64,000 nucleotides of DNA from Alphaproteobacteria bacterium MarineAlpha5_Bin9 (GCA_002937895.1 PTKV01000003.1:43244-107243); one strand, 5' to 3'; numbered from the stretch's first letter, positions 1 to 11,615 are shown. The notes: a model not told the origin generated them from the sequence alone. Translations and numbers: made by a program.

Positions 1-1
1 T

Positions 2-55
2 AGGGCATTAAAAGCTGCATATAAAAAATCATTAGAGTTAGGTAAAAATGCTTAA
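2..55 (+). CDS. C-terminal fragment of an unidentified protein truncated by the window edge (…RALKAAYKKSLELGKNA*)
   Basis: Open frame from the window start to TAA at 53-55; the stop overlaps the ATG of the next ORF. Confidence 0.4.
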   Translation, partial: RALKAAYKKSLELGKNA

Positions 56-612
56 TGAAAAGTTTAGAGTTTCAAGTTGCTGAAAAAACTTTGTTCTTAT
101 TGGATAAATATGATTTTAATAAGATAACTGTTTCAATGGTTTTAAAAAGTTTGAAAAAAAAGAAAAATAATAATTTTCAAATTAAAGATAAGATTTATTT
201 ATTAAAATCAATTAATAATTATTTTGATAAAAAACTTATAAAAATAAGTGAATCAATAGAAAAATCTACTACTAAGGATATGATTTTTGAACTTTTAATG
301 GTGAGATTTGACATATTGAATGAACATCGAAGTGCAGTTATAAAGATATATGAATATTTTAAAAAAAATCCAAATTTTTTCGTTTCTCTTCTTCCAGATT
401 TTATAAATTCAATAGATTTAATTACAAGTATTGCTAAAATGAAAAAAAATAAAAAATCTTTAAATTTTATCAAGTTAAATGGATTATTAGTAATTTATTT
501 TGCTGCTTTTTTAACTTGGAAAAATGATAAAAACTCTTCATTAGATAAGACAATGAATACACTTCATAAGTATTTAAATGATTCTGAAAGAGTATTAAAA
601 TTGATTTCATAA
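55..612 (+). CDS. Hypothetical protein, possibly TetR-like/COQ9-like helical fold
   Basis: 185 aa intact ORF; all-helical, N-terminal HTH-like segment; weak resemblance only. Confidence 0.4.
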   Translation: MKSLEFQVAEKTLFLLDKYDFNKITVSMVLKSLKKKKNNNFQIKDKIYLLKSINNYFDKKLIKISESIEKSTTKDMIFELLMVRFDILNEHRSAVIKIYEYFKKNPNFFVSLLPDFINSIDLITSIAKMKKNKKSLNFIKLNGLLVIYFAAFLTWKNDKNSSLDKTMNTLHKYLNDSERVLKLIS

Positions 613-613
613 A

Positions 614-958
614 ATGAGTAATAATATCATAGAATTTAAAGATTTTTTAAAAGTTGATATAAGAGTTGGAACAGTTATTACAGCAAAATTAAGTGAAGGT
701 TTAAAAAAACCTTATATAATTCTACAGATTGATTTTGGAAAAAATATAGGAATTAAAAAAAGTTCTGCACAATTAACCGCTAATTATGTTCCAAAAAAAC
801 TTGTGAATAAACAAGTTGCTGCAGTAGTAAACTTTAAACCCAAACAAATAGGTAATTTAATATCTGAAGTTCTGGTTTTAGGCTTTCCAGATTTGGATAA
901 AGAGCCAATTTTATTTTCACCAGATAAGAAAATAGAAAATGGATCTAAAATTTTTTAA
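614..958 (+). CDS. csaA: CsaA-like tRNA-binding-domain protein
   Basis: 114 aa; 'FLKVDIRVGTVITAKL…KKPYIILQIDFGKNIGIKKSSAQLTANY' is typical of the EMAP/CsaA tRNA-binding domain. Confidence 0.85.
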   Translation: MSNNIIEFKDFLKVDIRVGTVITAKLSEGLKKPYIILQIDFGKNIGIKKSSAQLTANYVPKKLVNKQVAAVVNFKPKQIGNLISEVLVLGFPDLDKEPILFSPDKKIENGSKIF

Positions 959-966
959 CTTTATAT

Positions 967-2262
967 TTAGACAGGCAATGAAATATCAATTTTTAAACCG
1001 TTAAATTTTGATTTTTTAAGAGATATTTCTCCACCATGCGATCTAACTATATCTCTTGAAATCGTCATACCTAAGCCGCTTTCTCCTTTTAATTTATTTC
1101 TAGAAGGATCTAGTGTAAAAAATGGTTTAAAGACATCTTCATAATTCTTTTGAGGTATTCCTGGCCCATCATCTTCTATTGTTATTAAAATATTATTTTC
1201 ATTTCCATCTAGTTTTATTTCAATTTTTTTTGAATAACGAATTGAATTTTCAATCAAATTTATAAAACATCTTCTTAACTGTAAAGGTCTTCCAGAACTT
1301 TTTATCTTTTTAAGAATATTTAATTTTATATCGATTTGATCATCTTTAATATTTTCACATATTTCTTTCAGAAAATCATGGAAAAAAATTATTTCAATTG
1401 GATCTGGTATTTCTCCTTTAACAAAGCTTACATAGCTATCAAGCATGGCAGTCATTTCATTTATATCTGATATAAGATCCGTTTTAGTTTTTTCATTTTT
1501 AATTAATGATAATTGAAGTTTCATTCTAGTCAAAGGAGTTCTAAGATCGTGACTGACTCCAGCTAACATATCAGTTCTTTGTTTTAAAAATCTTTTTATT
1601 CTTGTTCTCATTTGATTAAAAGCATTAGTTGTCTGCCTGATTTCTGAAGATCCAGATTCTTTTAATTCAGGGGCATCTAATCCTCTTCCAAAAGTTTCAG
1701 CTATTATTGATAATTTTTTTAAAGGCCTTATTTGTCCTTTCATAAAAAAATATGCTAATAATAATAAAACTACTGAAGCAAAAAACATCCATAATAAAAA
1801 AACAAAAGCTGAACCACTATAAAGTCTATCTTTGTGAACATTAATTATGAGTAAATCTTTATTATATTGAATTACAATTTTTACTCCCTGATCTAAATTA
1901 TTTAAATCATAAAAAAAAGGTTTTTGAAGATCTTCTAGAGCTTGTTGTAGTCTTTCTGAAAGTATTCCTCTTTGTTTTTTAAAAGATAATAAATTTATAT
2001 TTCTATTTTTTTCTATTTTAATATTCATTCTAAAATCTTCTTTAGCTATTTTGAAAGCAATGGGTTCTAAATTTTGATCAATTAACTTGATTATTACATT
2101 TATGTCTGCAACTACAGATTGTGTTAATCTTTTTGAAATAATGTTCCATGAAGTTTGATAAAAAACTAAAGTTGTAACTAAAACAACAGTTATAGTTGGA
2201 ATAAAAACTATAAATAATGATCTACCCAATAAAGTTTTTGGAATTAATAATTTTTTTTTCAT
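967..2262 (-). CDS. EnvZ-type sensor histidine kinase
   Basis: Two TM segments, HAMP region, H-box 'GVSHDLRTPLTRMKLQLSLI', N box 'NLIENSIRYS', G box 'DDGPGIP…GLGMTISRDI'. Confidence 0.9.
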   Translation of the reverse strand: MKKKLLIPKTLLGRSLFIVFIPTITVVLVTTLVFYQTSWNIISKRLTQSVVADINVIIKLIDQNLEPIAFKIAKEDFRMNIKIEKNRNINLLSFKKQRGILSERLQQALEDLQKPFFYDLNNLDQGVKIVIQYNKDLLIINVHKDRLYSGSAFVFLLWMFFASVVLLLLAYFFMKGQIRPLKKLSIIAETFGRGLDAPELKESGSSEIRQTTNAFNQMRTRIKRFLKQRTDMLAGVSHDLRTPLTRMKLQLSLIKNEKTKTDLISDINEMTAMLDSYVSFVKGEIPDPIEIIFFHDFLKEICENIKDDQIDIKLNILKKIKSSGRPLQLRRCFINLIENSIRYSKKIEIKLDGNENNILITIEDDGPGIPQKNYEDVFKPFFTLDPSRNKLKGESGLGMTISRDIVRSHGGEISLKKSKFNGLKIDISLPV

Positions 2263-2265
2263 AAA

Positions 2266-2940
2266 TTATAATGTAACTAATTTATAACCTTTTCCTCTAA
2301 CAGTTTTAATAAAAACAGGTCTTCTAGGATTTTTTTCAATTTTTTGTCTAAGTCTAGTTATTTGAACATCAATGTTTCTATATTCACTTTCTTCATAATT
2401 ATTTTCGGCAAGTTCCTCTCTTAATACTATATCATTTTTTTTAACTATTAATTGAGATAATAATTTACCCTCCCCCTCTGTTAAATAAACATTAATATTA
2501 TTTTTTTTCAGTTGAAAAGTTTTAAGATTATATGAATATTCACCAAAAAAAATTAACCTGTTAACATCTGCATTTTTGCTGTAAAGTTTTAATAATTTTT
2601 TTATTCTTAGATATAATTCTTCAGGTTCAAAAGGTTTTGATATGTAATCATCTGCGCCAATTTGTAAGCCCTCAATTCTATTATTAGAGTCTCCTAAGGC
2701 TGTAAGCATAATTATTGGAGTAGATGAATTTTTTTTTATAGTTTTAATCAAATTTATACCATCACCTGTGGGCATCATCCTATCAATTATTATTAAATCA
2801 AATATAAAAAATTTAATTAGATTCTCGCCATTTTTGTAATCATCACAATTAAAAACTCTAAATTTTTTATCTATCAAAAAATTTTCTAAAAGATCTCGTA
2901 ATCTTTTATCATCATCTATTATCAGTATAGAATTACTCAT
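2266..2940 (-). CDS. OmpR-family response regulator
   Basis: Receiver domain (IIDDDKRL…IIDRMMPTGDG…MLTALGD…DDYISKPF) plus C-terminal winged helix; upstream of the kinase on the same strand. Confidence 0.9.
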   Translation of the reverse strand: MSNSILIIDDDKRLRDLLENFLIDKKFRVFNCDDYKNGENLIKFFIFDLIIIDRMMPTGDGINLIKTIKKNSSTPIIMLTALGDSNNRIEGLQIGADDYISKPFEPEELYLRIKKLLKLYSKNADVNRLIFFGEYSYNLKTFQLKKNNINVYLTEGEGKLLSQLIVKKNDIVLREELAENNYEESEYRNIDVQITRLRQKIEKNPRRPVFIKTVRGKGYKLVTL

Positions 2941-3074
2941 TAAAATAAACCTATGTATTTAGTTATAATTATAATTTCATATATATATTTTGATTCAAGC
3001 ATATTGACACAATTATGTATCACTGATAGTTCAAAGTCATCAAAAAAATAACTATTGTTTAATTTATTGATCAT

Positions 3075-3959
3075 ATGAATAAATCATTTGCGGACAGAGA
3101 AGGTTGGATTTGGCTAAATGGAGCGATGATTCCATGGAGAGAAGCAAAAACTCATGTTATTAATCAAGGCTTACATTATGCAAGTTCAGTTTTTGAAGGA
3201 GAAAGAGCTTATAATGGTATAATTTTTAAATCAAAAGAACATACTGAGCGTTTATTTAAATCTGCTGAAATTATTGGAATTAAAATTCCTTATTCTCTTG
3301 AAGAAATTATGGATGCTAAAAATCAATTGATAAAAAAAATGAATTACCAAAATTGTTATGTAAGACCAGTTGTTTGGAGAGGATCTAAGCAAATGGGATT
3401 GTCTACTTCTATGGCGGATGTAAATGTATCTATAGCTGTTTGGGATGATTGGTCTAGTTATTTTAAAATTAGTGATAGACTAGAAGGGTTAAAATTAATT
3501 ACATCTCCTTGGAAAAAACCTTCACCAGAAACTTCTCCTCATCAATCAAAATCTTCAGGGCCATATATAATATGTACACTGTCTAAAGAATTCGCTGAGC
3601 AAAAAGGTTATCATGATGCTCTAATGCTAGATTACAGAAACTATGTCGCAGAAGGGACAGGAGCAAATATATTTTTTATCAAAGAAAACAATATTTACAC
3701 ACCTATACCAGATTGTTTTTTGAACGGAATTACAAGACAAACTGTCATTGAAATGGTTAAATCTCAAGGTTTTAATTTAATCGAAAAACATATTTTGCCA
3801 GATGAAATAGAAAAATATGAAGAAGCTTTTTTAACAGGAACCGCAGCTGAAATAACACCAATAAAATCAATAGATAAAATAAATTTTGCTACAGGTAAGA
3901 ATACTATTTCTTTTAAACTTATGAATGACTTTACTAATTTAGTTAATTCATCAAAATAA
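3075..3959 (+). CDS. ilvE: Branched-chain amino acid aminotransferase (PLP fold type IV)
   Basis: 'HYASSVFEGERAY', 'YVRPVVWRGSKQMGLS', 'NYVAEGTGANIFFIKEN', 'FLTGTAAEITPI'. Confidence 0.9.
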   Translation: MNKSFADREGWIWLNGAMIPWREAKTHVINQGLHYASSVFEGERAYNGIIFKSKEHTERLFKSAEIIGIKIPYSLEEIMDAKNQLIKKMNYQNCYVRPVVWRGSKQMGLSTSMADVNVSIAVWDDWSSYFKISDRLEGLKLITSPWKKPSPETSPHQSKSSGPYIICTLSKEFAEQKGYHDALMLDYRNYVAEGTGANIFFIKENNIYTPIPDCFLNGITRQTVIEMVKSQGFNLIEKHILPDEIEKYEEAFLTGTAAEITPIKSIDKINFATGKNTISFKLMNDFTNLVNSSK

Positions 3960-3962
3960 AAT

Positions 3963-4367
3963 TTACAACCATTTATATTTTTTATTGTAATATTCTTTTT
4001 TCCAGAAAGGCGCATCTTTTTTTAAATAATTCATTATATAATTGCATGCTTCAAAACTATCTTTACGATGGGAAGAAAATACAGCGACAAGAACTATTTT
4101 ATCATTTATATTAAGTTTTCCATATCTATGGATGATTAGAGTATCAATTAAATTCCATTTTTTTTTAGCTTTTAAACATATTGTATCTAGAGTTTTAATA
4201 GCCATATCTTTATAAACTTCTAATTCTATAAACTTTACTTTTTGATTTTCATTAACATTTCTTACATTGCCTAAAAAAATTGATGTAGCACCAATATTAG
4301 AGTAATTTAATTTAATTTTTTTTATTTCAATATCAATATTAAAATCTTTTTTTTGTATTTTTATCAT
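3963..4367 (-). CDS. moaE: Molybdopterin synthase catalytic subunit
   Basis: 'IGATSIFLGNVRN', 'HRYGKLNINDKIVLVAVFSSHRKDSFEACNYIMNYLKKDAPFWKKE' MoaE signature. Confidence 0.93.
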   Translation of the reverse strand: MIKIQKKDFNIDIEIKKIKLNYSNIGATSIFLGNVRNVNENQKVKFIELEVYKDMAIKTLDTICLKAKKKWNLIDTLIIHRYGKLNINDKIVLVAVFSSHRKDSFEACNYIMNYLKKDAPFWKKEYYNKKYKWL

Positions 4368-4615
4368 TATCCTCCGCTAACTTGAGGGAAAAAAGCAATT
4401 TCATCATTTTGATTTAACTTAATATTTATATTAGTATATTTAAGATTTATAGCAACTCTGATTAAATTTTTTTCTTCAAAATGAATTTTTAGTTTAGGAT
4501 ATTTCTTAATTATAAATTTTTTTAATGATTTTACATCTTTTAAATTTACATTTTTAATTATTTCTTGATCTTTTCCAGTAATATTTTTAAGCCAAGCAAA
4601 ATAAATTATTTTCAT
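4367..4615 (-). CDS. moaD: Molybdopterin synthase sulfur carrier subunit
   Basis: 82 aa ubiquitin-like protein ending in 'FFPQVSGG' (terminal GG), adjacent to MoaE. Confidence 0.92.
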   Translation of the reverse strand: MKIIYFAWLKNITGKDQEIIKNVNLKDVKSLKKFIIKKYPKLKIHFEEKNLIRVAINLKYTNINIKLNQNDEIAFFPQVSGG

Positions 4616-5163
4616 TCTAAATGTTTAATACCTGATTTTAAATAATCAAACCCTGTATATAAAGTTAAAAGACCTGCGATCCACAGAGCTATTTTACCTA
4701 AAAATAATATAGGAACAAGAGTTATGTCTGCTTCACTTAAGATTAATATTCCAACTGCTATTAATTGTAAGGAGGTTTTAAATTTAGCAATTTTAGAAAC
4801 AGGAACACTTATTTTAATTCCAGCTAGAAATTCTCTTAAACCTGAAACTGCTATTTCTCTTAGCAAAATAATTAAAGCAGGGATTATATCTAAACCATCT
4901 ATTACTCCCTTTGAAGTTAGTATAAGTATTACCGCAGAGACTAATAATTTATCAGCAATTGGATCAAGAAAAGTTCCTAAGTCAGAAATTTCTTTTCTTA
5001 TTCTGGCTATATAACCATCAAAAAAATCTGTAATACCTGCTAAGCAAAACAAAATGAATGCCAACCAACCAGAAAAAGGATCTTTTAAATAAATCAACAA
5101 AACTATTAAAGGAATCACCAATATTCTTAAAATAGTAAGTAAATTTGAAATATTCATTTTCAT
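4612..5163 (-). CDS. pgsA: CDP-diacylglycerol--glycerol-3-phosphate 3-phosphatidyltransferase
   Basis: CDP-alcohol phosphatidyltransferase motif 'DFFDGYIARIRKEISDLGTFLDPIADKLL'. Confidence 0.93.
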   Translation of the reverse strand: MKMNISNLLTILRILVIPLIVLLIYLKDPFSGWLAFILFCLAGITDFFDGYIARIRKEISDLGTFLDPIADKLLVSAVILILTSKGVIDGLDIIPALIILLREIAVSGLREFLAGIKISVPVSKIAKFKTSLQLIAVGILILSEADITLVPILFLGKIALWIAGLLTLYTGFDYLKSGIKHLE

Positions 5164-5190
5164 GATTATATTTTTTATCTGATATAATAT

Positions 5191-7101
5191 TTAATGGCTA
5201 TTAAAAAAACCATATATTTGATTTGCAATTTCATTATTTATTCCTTTAACTTTACTTATTTCAGTAAATGACGCTTCCTTTATTGCCTGAAATGAACCAA
5301 AATGATTTATCAATGCTTTTTTTCTTCTTGGCCCTATCCCTTTTATTTCTTCAAATATGGATTTTTTTATATTTTTATCTCTTCTTTTTCTGTGAGAATT
5401 TATTGCAAATCTATGAGCTTCATCTCTTATTCTTTGAATAAAAAATAAAAGCTCATCATTTGGTTTTAAAATTATTTGATCATTTTTTGTATGGATGATT
5501 TCTCTTCCAGAATTTCTTTTTACACCCTTAGCCACAGCTAATAATGATATAGAATTTAATTTATATCTTTTAATAATTTTGTTAGCAGAATTTAAATGCC
5601 CTTTTCCTCCATCGATTATTATTATATCTGGTAGATTATTGAATCCTTCATCATTAATTTTTTTCAATCTTCTATCCAAAACTTCTTCAATCATATAATA
5701 ATCATTAATTTTAGAGATGTTTTTGCCATTATTTTTGAATTTAATATTAAATTTTCTATAATTTTTATTATTAAAACCTTCTTGATCAACTACTATCATT
5801 ACTCCTACAGGTTGATTGCCAAAAGTATGACTATTATCATAAACTTCTATACGCTTTGGAATAACTTCTAATGATAGAAAATTTTTTATCATATTCATGG
5901 ATTTTATGTGATTATCTAAACTATTCTTTTTAATTTTTAAATTTTCTAGAGCATTTTTTTCTGCAAGTTTAATGTGTTTATTTTTCTCACCAGATTTTGG
6001 ATTAAAAATTGTTAATTTATTTGAATTTTTTTTATTTAATAAATTTTCTACATTCTTAAAATATTTATTATCTAAATTAATTAATATTTTAGGTGGAGGC
6101 TCTTTATCTTCATAGAATTGAAATAAAAAAGATTCTAATATCTCATATTCATTTGCATCTATTTCATGTAATGGAAAAAAACTTTTATTACCATAATTAC
6201 TTCCATTACGATAAAACATTCCATGAACACAACTTTTATTTTCATGAGCTTTTATAGCAAATATATCTATATTTCTCATATCCTTTATATATACGGATTG
6301 ATATTTTTGAATTTGATTAATAGATTTAATTCTATCTCTTAGTTTTGCTGCTTCTTCAAAATTTTTATTTTTACTTGCTTCTTTCATCATAGAGAATAGT
6401 TTTTTTTCAATTTTTTTTGTATTTCCTAATAAAAATTTCTTTGAGTCCTGTAAACTTTCCAAATATTTTTTCTTAGATATATAATTTACACAAGGAGCAC
6501 TGCATCTTTTAATATCATATAATAAACATGGTCTTGATCTATTTTTAAAAATAGAATCTGAACAACTTCTTAATAAAAAAATTTTTTGAAGAGAAACAAT
6601 TGTAAAATCTGCAATTGAAGGAGAAACAAATGGGCCATAATAATCTGCTTTAAGTTTTTTTGGCCCTCTATATTTTTGTACTCTTGGAATTTCATGTTGT
6701 TTATTAATTATAACGTAAGGGAAAGATTTATCATCTCTTAAAATAATGTTAAATCTAGGTTTAAATCTTTTAATTAAATTACATTCTAATAATAAAGCTT
6801 CTATTTCTGTATTTGTAACAAAAACATTTACATTTTTTGTTAGTCCAACCATTCTTTGTAATCTTCTAGTCAAATTATTAATTGAAGAATAATTTTTTAG
6901 TCTATTAGAGAGGTTTTTAGCCTTTCCAATATATAGTATTTCTCCATTTTTTGACTCCATTTGATAAACGCCTGATTTTTTGGGAGCTATTTTTGAAAAA
7001 TGCCTAATTATATCTTGACCTTTATAATTGTGGAATATTATATTTTTATTATGAAGATCCTCTGAATACTTTTGATCCGATATTTTTTTTAATTTAATCA
7101 T
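5191..7101 (-). CDS. uvrC: Excinuclease ABC subunit C
   Basis: N-terminal GIY-YIG ('SGVYQM…ILYIGKAKNL'), UVR motif, RNase H-like domain ('IEVYDNSHTFGNQPVGVMIV'), C-terminal HhH. Confidence 0.96.
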   Translation of the reverse strand: MIKLKKISDQKYSEDLHNKNIIFHNYKGQDIIRHFSKIAPKKSGVYQMESKNGEILYIGKAKNLSNRLKNYSSINNLTRRLQRMVGLTKNVNVFVTNTEIEALLLECNLIKRFKPRFNIILRDDKSFPYVIINKQHEIPRVQKYRGPKKLKADYYGPFVSPSIADFTIVSLQKIFLLRSCSDSIFKNRSRPCLLYDIKRCSAPCVNYISKKKYLESLQDSKKFLLGNTKKIEKKLFSMMKEASKNKNFEEAAKLRDRIKSINQIQKYQSVYIKDMRNIDIFAIKAHENKSCVHGMFYRNGSNYGNKSFFPLHEIDANEYEILESFLFQFYEDKEPPPKILINLDNKYFKNVENLLNKKNSNKLTIFNPKSGEKNKHIKLAEKNALENLKIKKNSLDNHIKSMNMIKNFLSLEVIPKRIEVYDNSHTFGNQPVGVMIVVDQEGFNNKNYRKFNIKFKNNGKNISKINDYYMIEEVLDRRLKKINDEGFNNLPDIIIIDGGKGHLNSANKIIKRYKLNSISLLAVAKGVKRNSGREIIHTKNDQIILKPNDELLFFIQRIRDEAHRFAINSHRKRRDKNIKKSIFEEIKGIGPRRKKALINHFGSFQAIKEASFTEISKVKGINNEIANQIYGFFNSH

Positions 7102-7194
7102 ATCTTTTCAAGTAGATTGTTATTAAATAATAATATAATTCAAATAAATAATAATTCATTTAATATTATTTATTTATTATATAATAGGTTTTTT

Positions 7195-8961
7195 ATGGCT
7201 AAAATGACAACAGAAGAAGCTTTCATAAAAGTTCTTCAAATGCACGGAATAAAGCATGCTTTTGGGATAATTGGTTCAGCTTTTATGCCAATTTCTGATC
7301 TTTTTCCTAGAGCAGGTATTACCTTTTGGGATGTTGCCCATGAATCCAATGGAGGATTAATTTGCGATGGTTATACTAGAGCTACAGGTAAAATAGCCAT
7401 GTGTATTGCTCAAAACGGACCTGGAGTTACTGGATTTGTAACTCCCATAAAAACAGCTTATTGGAATCATACTCCAATGTTGTTAGTAACTCCTCAAGCT
7501 GCAAACAAAACAATTGGACAAGGTGGATTTCAAGAAATGCCACAATTGAATTTATTTAAAGATTGTGTTGTATATCAGGAAGAAGTTAGAGATCCTTCCC
7601 GAATGGCAGAAGTTTTAAATAGAGTTATTGAAAAAGCAATTAGAGGTTCTGCTCCTGCTCAAATTAACATACCTAGAGACATGTGGACACAAGTTATTGA
7701 TATAGAATTACCATCCATTATAAGAATGGAAAGAAGTTCAGGAGGTGCAAATGCTATTTTAGAAGCATCTAAGATTTTGTCTGATTCTAAATTTCCAGTA
7801 ATTTTATCAGGTGCAGGAGTAATTTTAGCAGATGCTATTGAAGACTGTAAAAAATTGGCTGAAAGGCTAGATGCACCTGTTGCTTGCGGATATCAACATA
7901 ATGATAGTTTTCCTGGAAGCCATCCTTTAGCTGTGGGACCACTAGGATATAATGGTTCAAAGGCTGCAATGGAAATTATTTCAAAAGCTGATGTAGTTTT
8001 AGCTTTAGGAACAAGATTAAACCCCTTCTCAACTTTACCTGGATACGGAATTGATTATTGGCCAAAGAAAGCTAAGATAATTCAAGTTGATATTAATTCT
8101 GATAGAATAGGTTTAGCAAAAAAAATTGATGTAGGCATTTGTGGAGATGCAAAATTAGTTGCTCAACAATTATTATTAAAGTTATCTTCAAATGCAGGTA
8201 ATTTTGATAGAGAAAAAAGAAAAGCTTTTATTCATCAAGCTAAATCATCTTGGCTACAAACTTTAACAAGTTTAGATCATGAAGAAGATGATCCAGGTAC
8301 TTCATGGAATAAAGACTCAAGAGAGAAAGATCCCAATTTGATTTCACCAAGAATGGCCTGGAGAGCTATTCAAGCTGGATTGCCTAAGGATGTAATTATT
8401 TCAAGTGATATTGGGAATAACTGTGCTATCGGTAATGCATATCCGACTTTTGAAAAAGGACGAAAATATCTGGCACCAGGACTTTTTGGTCCCTGCGGTT
8501 ATGGTTTTCCAGCTATTACAGGAGCTAAAATAGGGTGTCCAAATACACCAGTAGTTGGGTTCGCCGGGGATGGAGCTTTTGGAATATCAATGTCTGAAAT
8601 GTCATCTATGAATCGAAAAGAATGGCCTAATATTACGATGGTAATTTTTAGAAATTTTCAATGGGGAGCTGAAAAAAGAAATTCTATACTTTGGTATAAT
8701 AATAATTTTGTAGGAACAGAATTGGATACTCAATTAAGTTTTGCTAAAATTGCTGAAGCTTGCGGTTTTAAAGGGGTTATAGTTAAAACTAGTGAGGATT
8801 TAACCGATGCTATTAAAATTTCATGTGCAGAGCAACAAAAAGGTATAACAACTTTTATTGAGGTTATTCTTAATCAGGAGCTTGGTGAACCATTTAGAAG
8901 AGACGCTATGAAAAAACCAGTAACTGTCGCTGGTATAAACTTATCTGATATGAAAAATTAA
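7195..8961 (+). CDS. xsc: Sulfoacetaldehyde acetyltransferase (ThDP-dependent)
   Basis: '[42 protein letters not shown]…DVAHESNGG' is Xsc-like. ATG at 7195 chosen; the longer ORF start at 7117 adds an Asn-rich leader read from AT-rich intergenic DNA. Confidence 0.92.
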   Translation: MAKMTTEEAFIKVLQMHGIKHAFGIIGSAFMPISDLFPRAGITFWDVAHESNGGLICDGYTRATGKIAMCIAQNGPGVTGFVTPIKTAYWNHTPMLLVTPQAANKTIGQGGFQEMPQLNLFKDCVVYQEEVRDPSRMAEVLNRVIEKAIRGSAPAQINIPRDMWTQVIDIELPSIIRMERSSGGANAILEASKILSDSKFPVILSGAGVILADAIEDCKKLAERLDAPVACGYQHNDSFPGSHPLAVGPLGYNGSKAAMEIISKADVVLALGTRLNPFSTLPGYGIDYWPKKAKIIQVDINSDRIGLAKKIDVGICGDAKLVAQQLLLKLSSNAGNFDREKRKAFIHQAKSSWLQTLTSLDHEEDDPGTSWNKDSREKDPNLISPRMAWRAIQAGLPKDVIISSDIGNNCAIGNAYPTFEKGRKYLAPGLFGPCGYGFPAITGAKIGCPNTPVVGFAGDGAFGISMSEMSSMNRKEWPNITMVIFRNFQWGAEKRNSILWYNNNFVGTELDTQLSFAKIAEACGFKGVIVKTSEDLTDAIKISCAEQQKGITTFIEVILNQELGEPFRRDAMKKPVTVAGINLSDMKN

Positions 8962-10559
8962 TTTTTTTGACCAGCTAAAATCATATCTGCTGCTTTTTCC
9001 GCTATCATTATTGTTGGAGCATTTGTATTACCTGATGTTATATGTGGCATTATAGAAGCGTCAACTATTCTTAGATTTTCAATCCCATGAACAAGAAGAC
9101 GATCATTGACAACTGAATAATTGTCTTTGCCCATTTTACAACTACCAACGGGATGAAATACTGTATTTGCGTATTTTCCAAGTTCTTTAAGAGTTTCATC
9201 ATCATTCAAATTAATTCCAGGCCTCATTTCTAAAGGTTCAAATTTTTTAAATGCATTTGAATTCAAAACTATATCCCTAACAATTTTAATTGATTTTAAA
9301 GCTACAATTTTGTCTTGATCTGTAGACAAATAATTCATAGTTATTAGAGGATCTTCTCTTGAATCACTATTTAAAATAGAAATATTTCCTCTACTAGTGG
9401 GTCTTAAATTACATACAGTAGGAGTAAAAGCAGGGAATTTATGAAGAGAAGTGCCGCCTAATTTGTCTGTACTCATGGGAGCAACATGAAATTGTATATT
9501 AGGAGTTTCATATGAAGAATCACTTTTTGTAAAACCACAAAGTTGACTAGCTCCCATTGTCATTGGACCAGATCTAAAAAATAAATATTCTAAACCAACT
9601 AACAATTTTCTAAAATTACTGTGATAAAGTTGATTAAGTGTATAAATATTTTTAATCTTATAAACTGGTCTCAGCATTAAATGATCTTGAAGATTTTTTC
9701 CAACACCAACTAAGTCTTTAACTACTTCAATATTTTTAGATTTAAGAAATTCTCCTGAACCTATTCCTGAAACTTGAAGTATCTGAGGAGAAGATATTGA
9801 GCCAGATGAAAGAATGATTTCTTTGTTACATTTTATTTTTTTTATTTCATTGTTTTGCCAATATTCCACTCCCACGGCTTTCTTTTGGTTAAAAATAATT
9901 TTTTTTGTATGGGCATTAGTGATTATTTTTAAATTCTTTCTTTTTTTTATTGGATTAAGATATCCTACAGCTGTGCTGCAGCGTAATCCATTTTTTTCAG
10001 TAACATGAAAGTATCCACAGCCTTCATTATTGCCTTTATTAAAGTCATTGCTTCGAGGAATTCCTTTTTCTTCTGCTGCATCAATAAAAACATCTAATAA
10101 TTTTAATTTTATCCTTTGTTTACTTACAGAAAGAGGGCCACCAGATCCGTGAAATTCACTTTCACCCAATTCAAAATTCTCTGCTTTTTTAAAATATGGA
10201 AGCACATCATCCCACCCCCATCCTGTATTTCCTAATTGCCTCCAATGATCGTAGTCATTAGATTGACCTCTTATATACAACAATCCATTAATCGAAGAAC
10301 TTCCCCCTAATACTTTACCTCTAGGGTAATTCATTCTTCTTCCATTAAGACCTCGATCACTCTGAATTTTAAAACACCAGTCAACTTTGGGATTGTGCAT
10401 GGTTTTAAGATATCCAACTGGTATGTGAATCCAAGGATATGTATCTTTTCCACCTGCTTCTATAAGTAGAATTTTATTGTTTTTGTTAGTTGATAATCTA
10501 TTAGCTAATACACATCCAGCTGATCCAGCCCCAATTATTATATAGTCAAATTCATCCAT
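8958..10559 (-). CDS. GMC-family oxidoreductase (choline/alcohol dehydrogenase-like)
   Basis: '[19 protein letters not shown]', '[18 protein letters not shown]', C-terminal 'HPVGSCKMG…[19 protein letters not shown]'. Confidence 0.9.
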   Translation of the reverse strand: MDEFDYIIIGAGSAGCVLANRLSTNKNNKILLIEAGGKDTYPWIHIPVGYLKTMHNPKVDWCFKIQSDRGLNGRRMNYPRGKVLGGSSSINGLLYIRGQSNDYDHWRQLGNTGWGWDDVLPYFKKAENFELGESEFHGSGGPLSVSKQRIKLKLLDVFIDAAEEKGIPRSNDFNKGNNEGCGYFHVTEKNGLRCSTAVGYLNPIKKRKNLKIITNAHTKKIIFNQKKAVGVEYWQNNEIKKIKCNKEIILSSGSISSPQILQVSGIGSGEFLKSKNIEVVKDLVGVGKNLQDHLMLRPVYKIKNIYTLNQLYHSNFRKLLVGLEYLFFRSGPMTMGASQLCGFTKSDSSYETPNIQFHVAPMSTDKLGGTSLHKFPAFTPTVCNLRPTSRGNISILNSDSREDPLITMNYLSTDQDKIVALKSIKIVRDIVLNSNAFKKFEPLEMRPGINLNDDETLKELGKYANTVFHPVGSCKMGKDNYSVVNDRLLVHGIENLRIVDASIMPHITSGNTNAPTIMIAEKAADMILAGQKN

Positions 10560-10602
10560 TTTAATTTATAGTTATATAATTAAATAAATTAATTATTTTT
10601 TT

Positions 10603-11583
10603 GTGTATATAATTTTATTTTTTATTGTTGCTGGAATTTTAGGTTTAGGTATTGGGGCTGAGCTAATTGTTAGAAACTCTATTAATTTAGCAAAAAAATA
10701 TAAAATAAGTGGTTATTTTATAGGATTTACTGTGATTGCTCTAGGCACAAGTTTGCCAGAGCTAGCAGCAAGTATTCAAGCTTTAAATATAGCAAACAGT
10801 ATAGGAATTGCATTAGGAAATATTATTGGTTCAAATATAGCTAATATTCTTTTAATCTTAGGAGTAGTTTCAATAATTAGTCCTATATCTTTTTCTCAAG
10901 ATAAAGGACAAAAGAATCAAACTTTAATAGTTCTTATTCTTACAATATTTTCCTCACTAATCTTTTATATAGTTTTAAATAATAATAATTTAAATTCTAA
11001 TTTATTTGCTTTTATTTTAATTTTATTTTTTTTATTTTTTTTATATTTTCAATATATTAATGAAAGATCAAATAATAATGTTATACAAACTAATAAAACA
11101 TATTCACAGTTTATTTCATACTTTTTTTTAATATTAGGTTTTATATCTTTATATTATGGATCAAAGTATTTTATCTTAGGTTCCAAGGAGTTAGCTATTT
11201 CTTTTAATATCTCAGACTCTATTATTGGATTAACATTAGTTGCTTTTGGAACGTCTTTACCTGAATTAGCTACCGGGATAGTCGCAGCAATAAGAAAGCA
11301 ATCAAGTTTAGCAGTTGGTACTATTTTAGGATCTAATATATATAATATAGTAGGAATATTTGCAGTAATACTTTTTTTGAATACAGAACAAATAGGTAAT
11401 TCTATTATTTTGATAACTAATATTTTTATTATGATAGCGGTAACTTTTATTTTTGTATTTAAAGTTAGATTTGGATTAAAAAAATTAAATATTCAGGCTT
11501 TTCATTTAGGAAAAACAAGTGGTTTATTTTTTTTGCTTTTATATGTTCTATATACAATATATAATTATTTTCAAATAAATTAA
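10603..11583 (+). CDS. CaCA-family Na+/Ca2+ antiporter (YrbG-like)
   Basis: Two alpha repeats 'VIALGTSLPELAASI…GNIIGSNIANILLILG' and 'LVAFGTSLPELATGIVAAIRKQSSLAVGTILGSNIYNI'; GTG start. Confidence 0.92.
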   Translation: MYIILFFIVAGILGLGIGAELIVRNSINLAKKYKISGYFIGFTVIALGTSLPELAASIQALNIANSIGIALGNIIGSNIANILLILGVVSIISPISFSQDKGQKNQTLIVLILTIFSSLIFYIVLNNNNLNSNLFAFILILFFLFFLYFQYINERSNNNVIQTNKTYSQFISYFFLILGFISLYYGSKYFILGSKELAISFNISDSIIGLTLVAFGTSLPELATGIVAAIRKQSSLAVGTILGSNIYNIVGIFAVILFLNTEQIGNSIILITNIFIMIAVTFIFVFKVRFGLKKLNIQAFHLGKTSGLFFLLLYVLYTIYNYFQIN

Positions 11584-11615
11584 AAATATTTAAATTAAAA
11601 TAATGATGTTTTATT

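Noticed and set aside
219-473. Minus-strand ORF of 84 aa and the other short antisense ORFs in the track (e.g. 4724-5014 +, 14728-14988 -, 24582-24881 -, 38470-38832 -, 62068-62310 -)
   Set aside because: All lie antisense within well-supported genes and lack coding signatures; treated as shadow ORFs.
7117-7194. N-terminal extension of the Xsc ORF (MLLNNNIIQINNNSFNIIYLLYNRFF…)
   Set aside because: Low-complexity Asn/Ile translation of AT-rich intergenic DNA; Xsc homology begins at [10 protein letters not shown] (7195).
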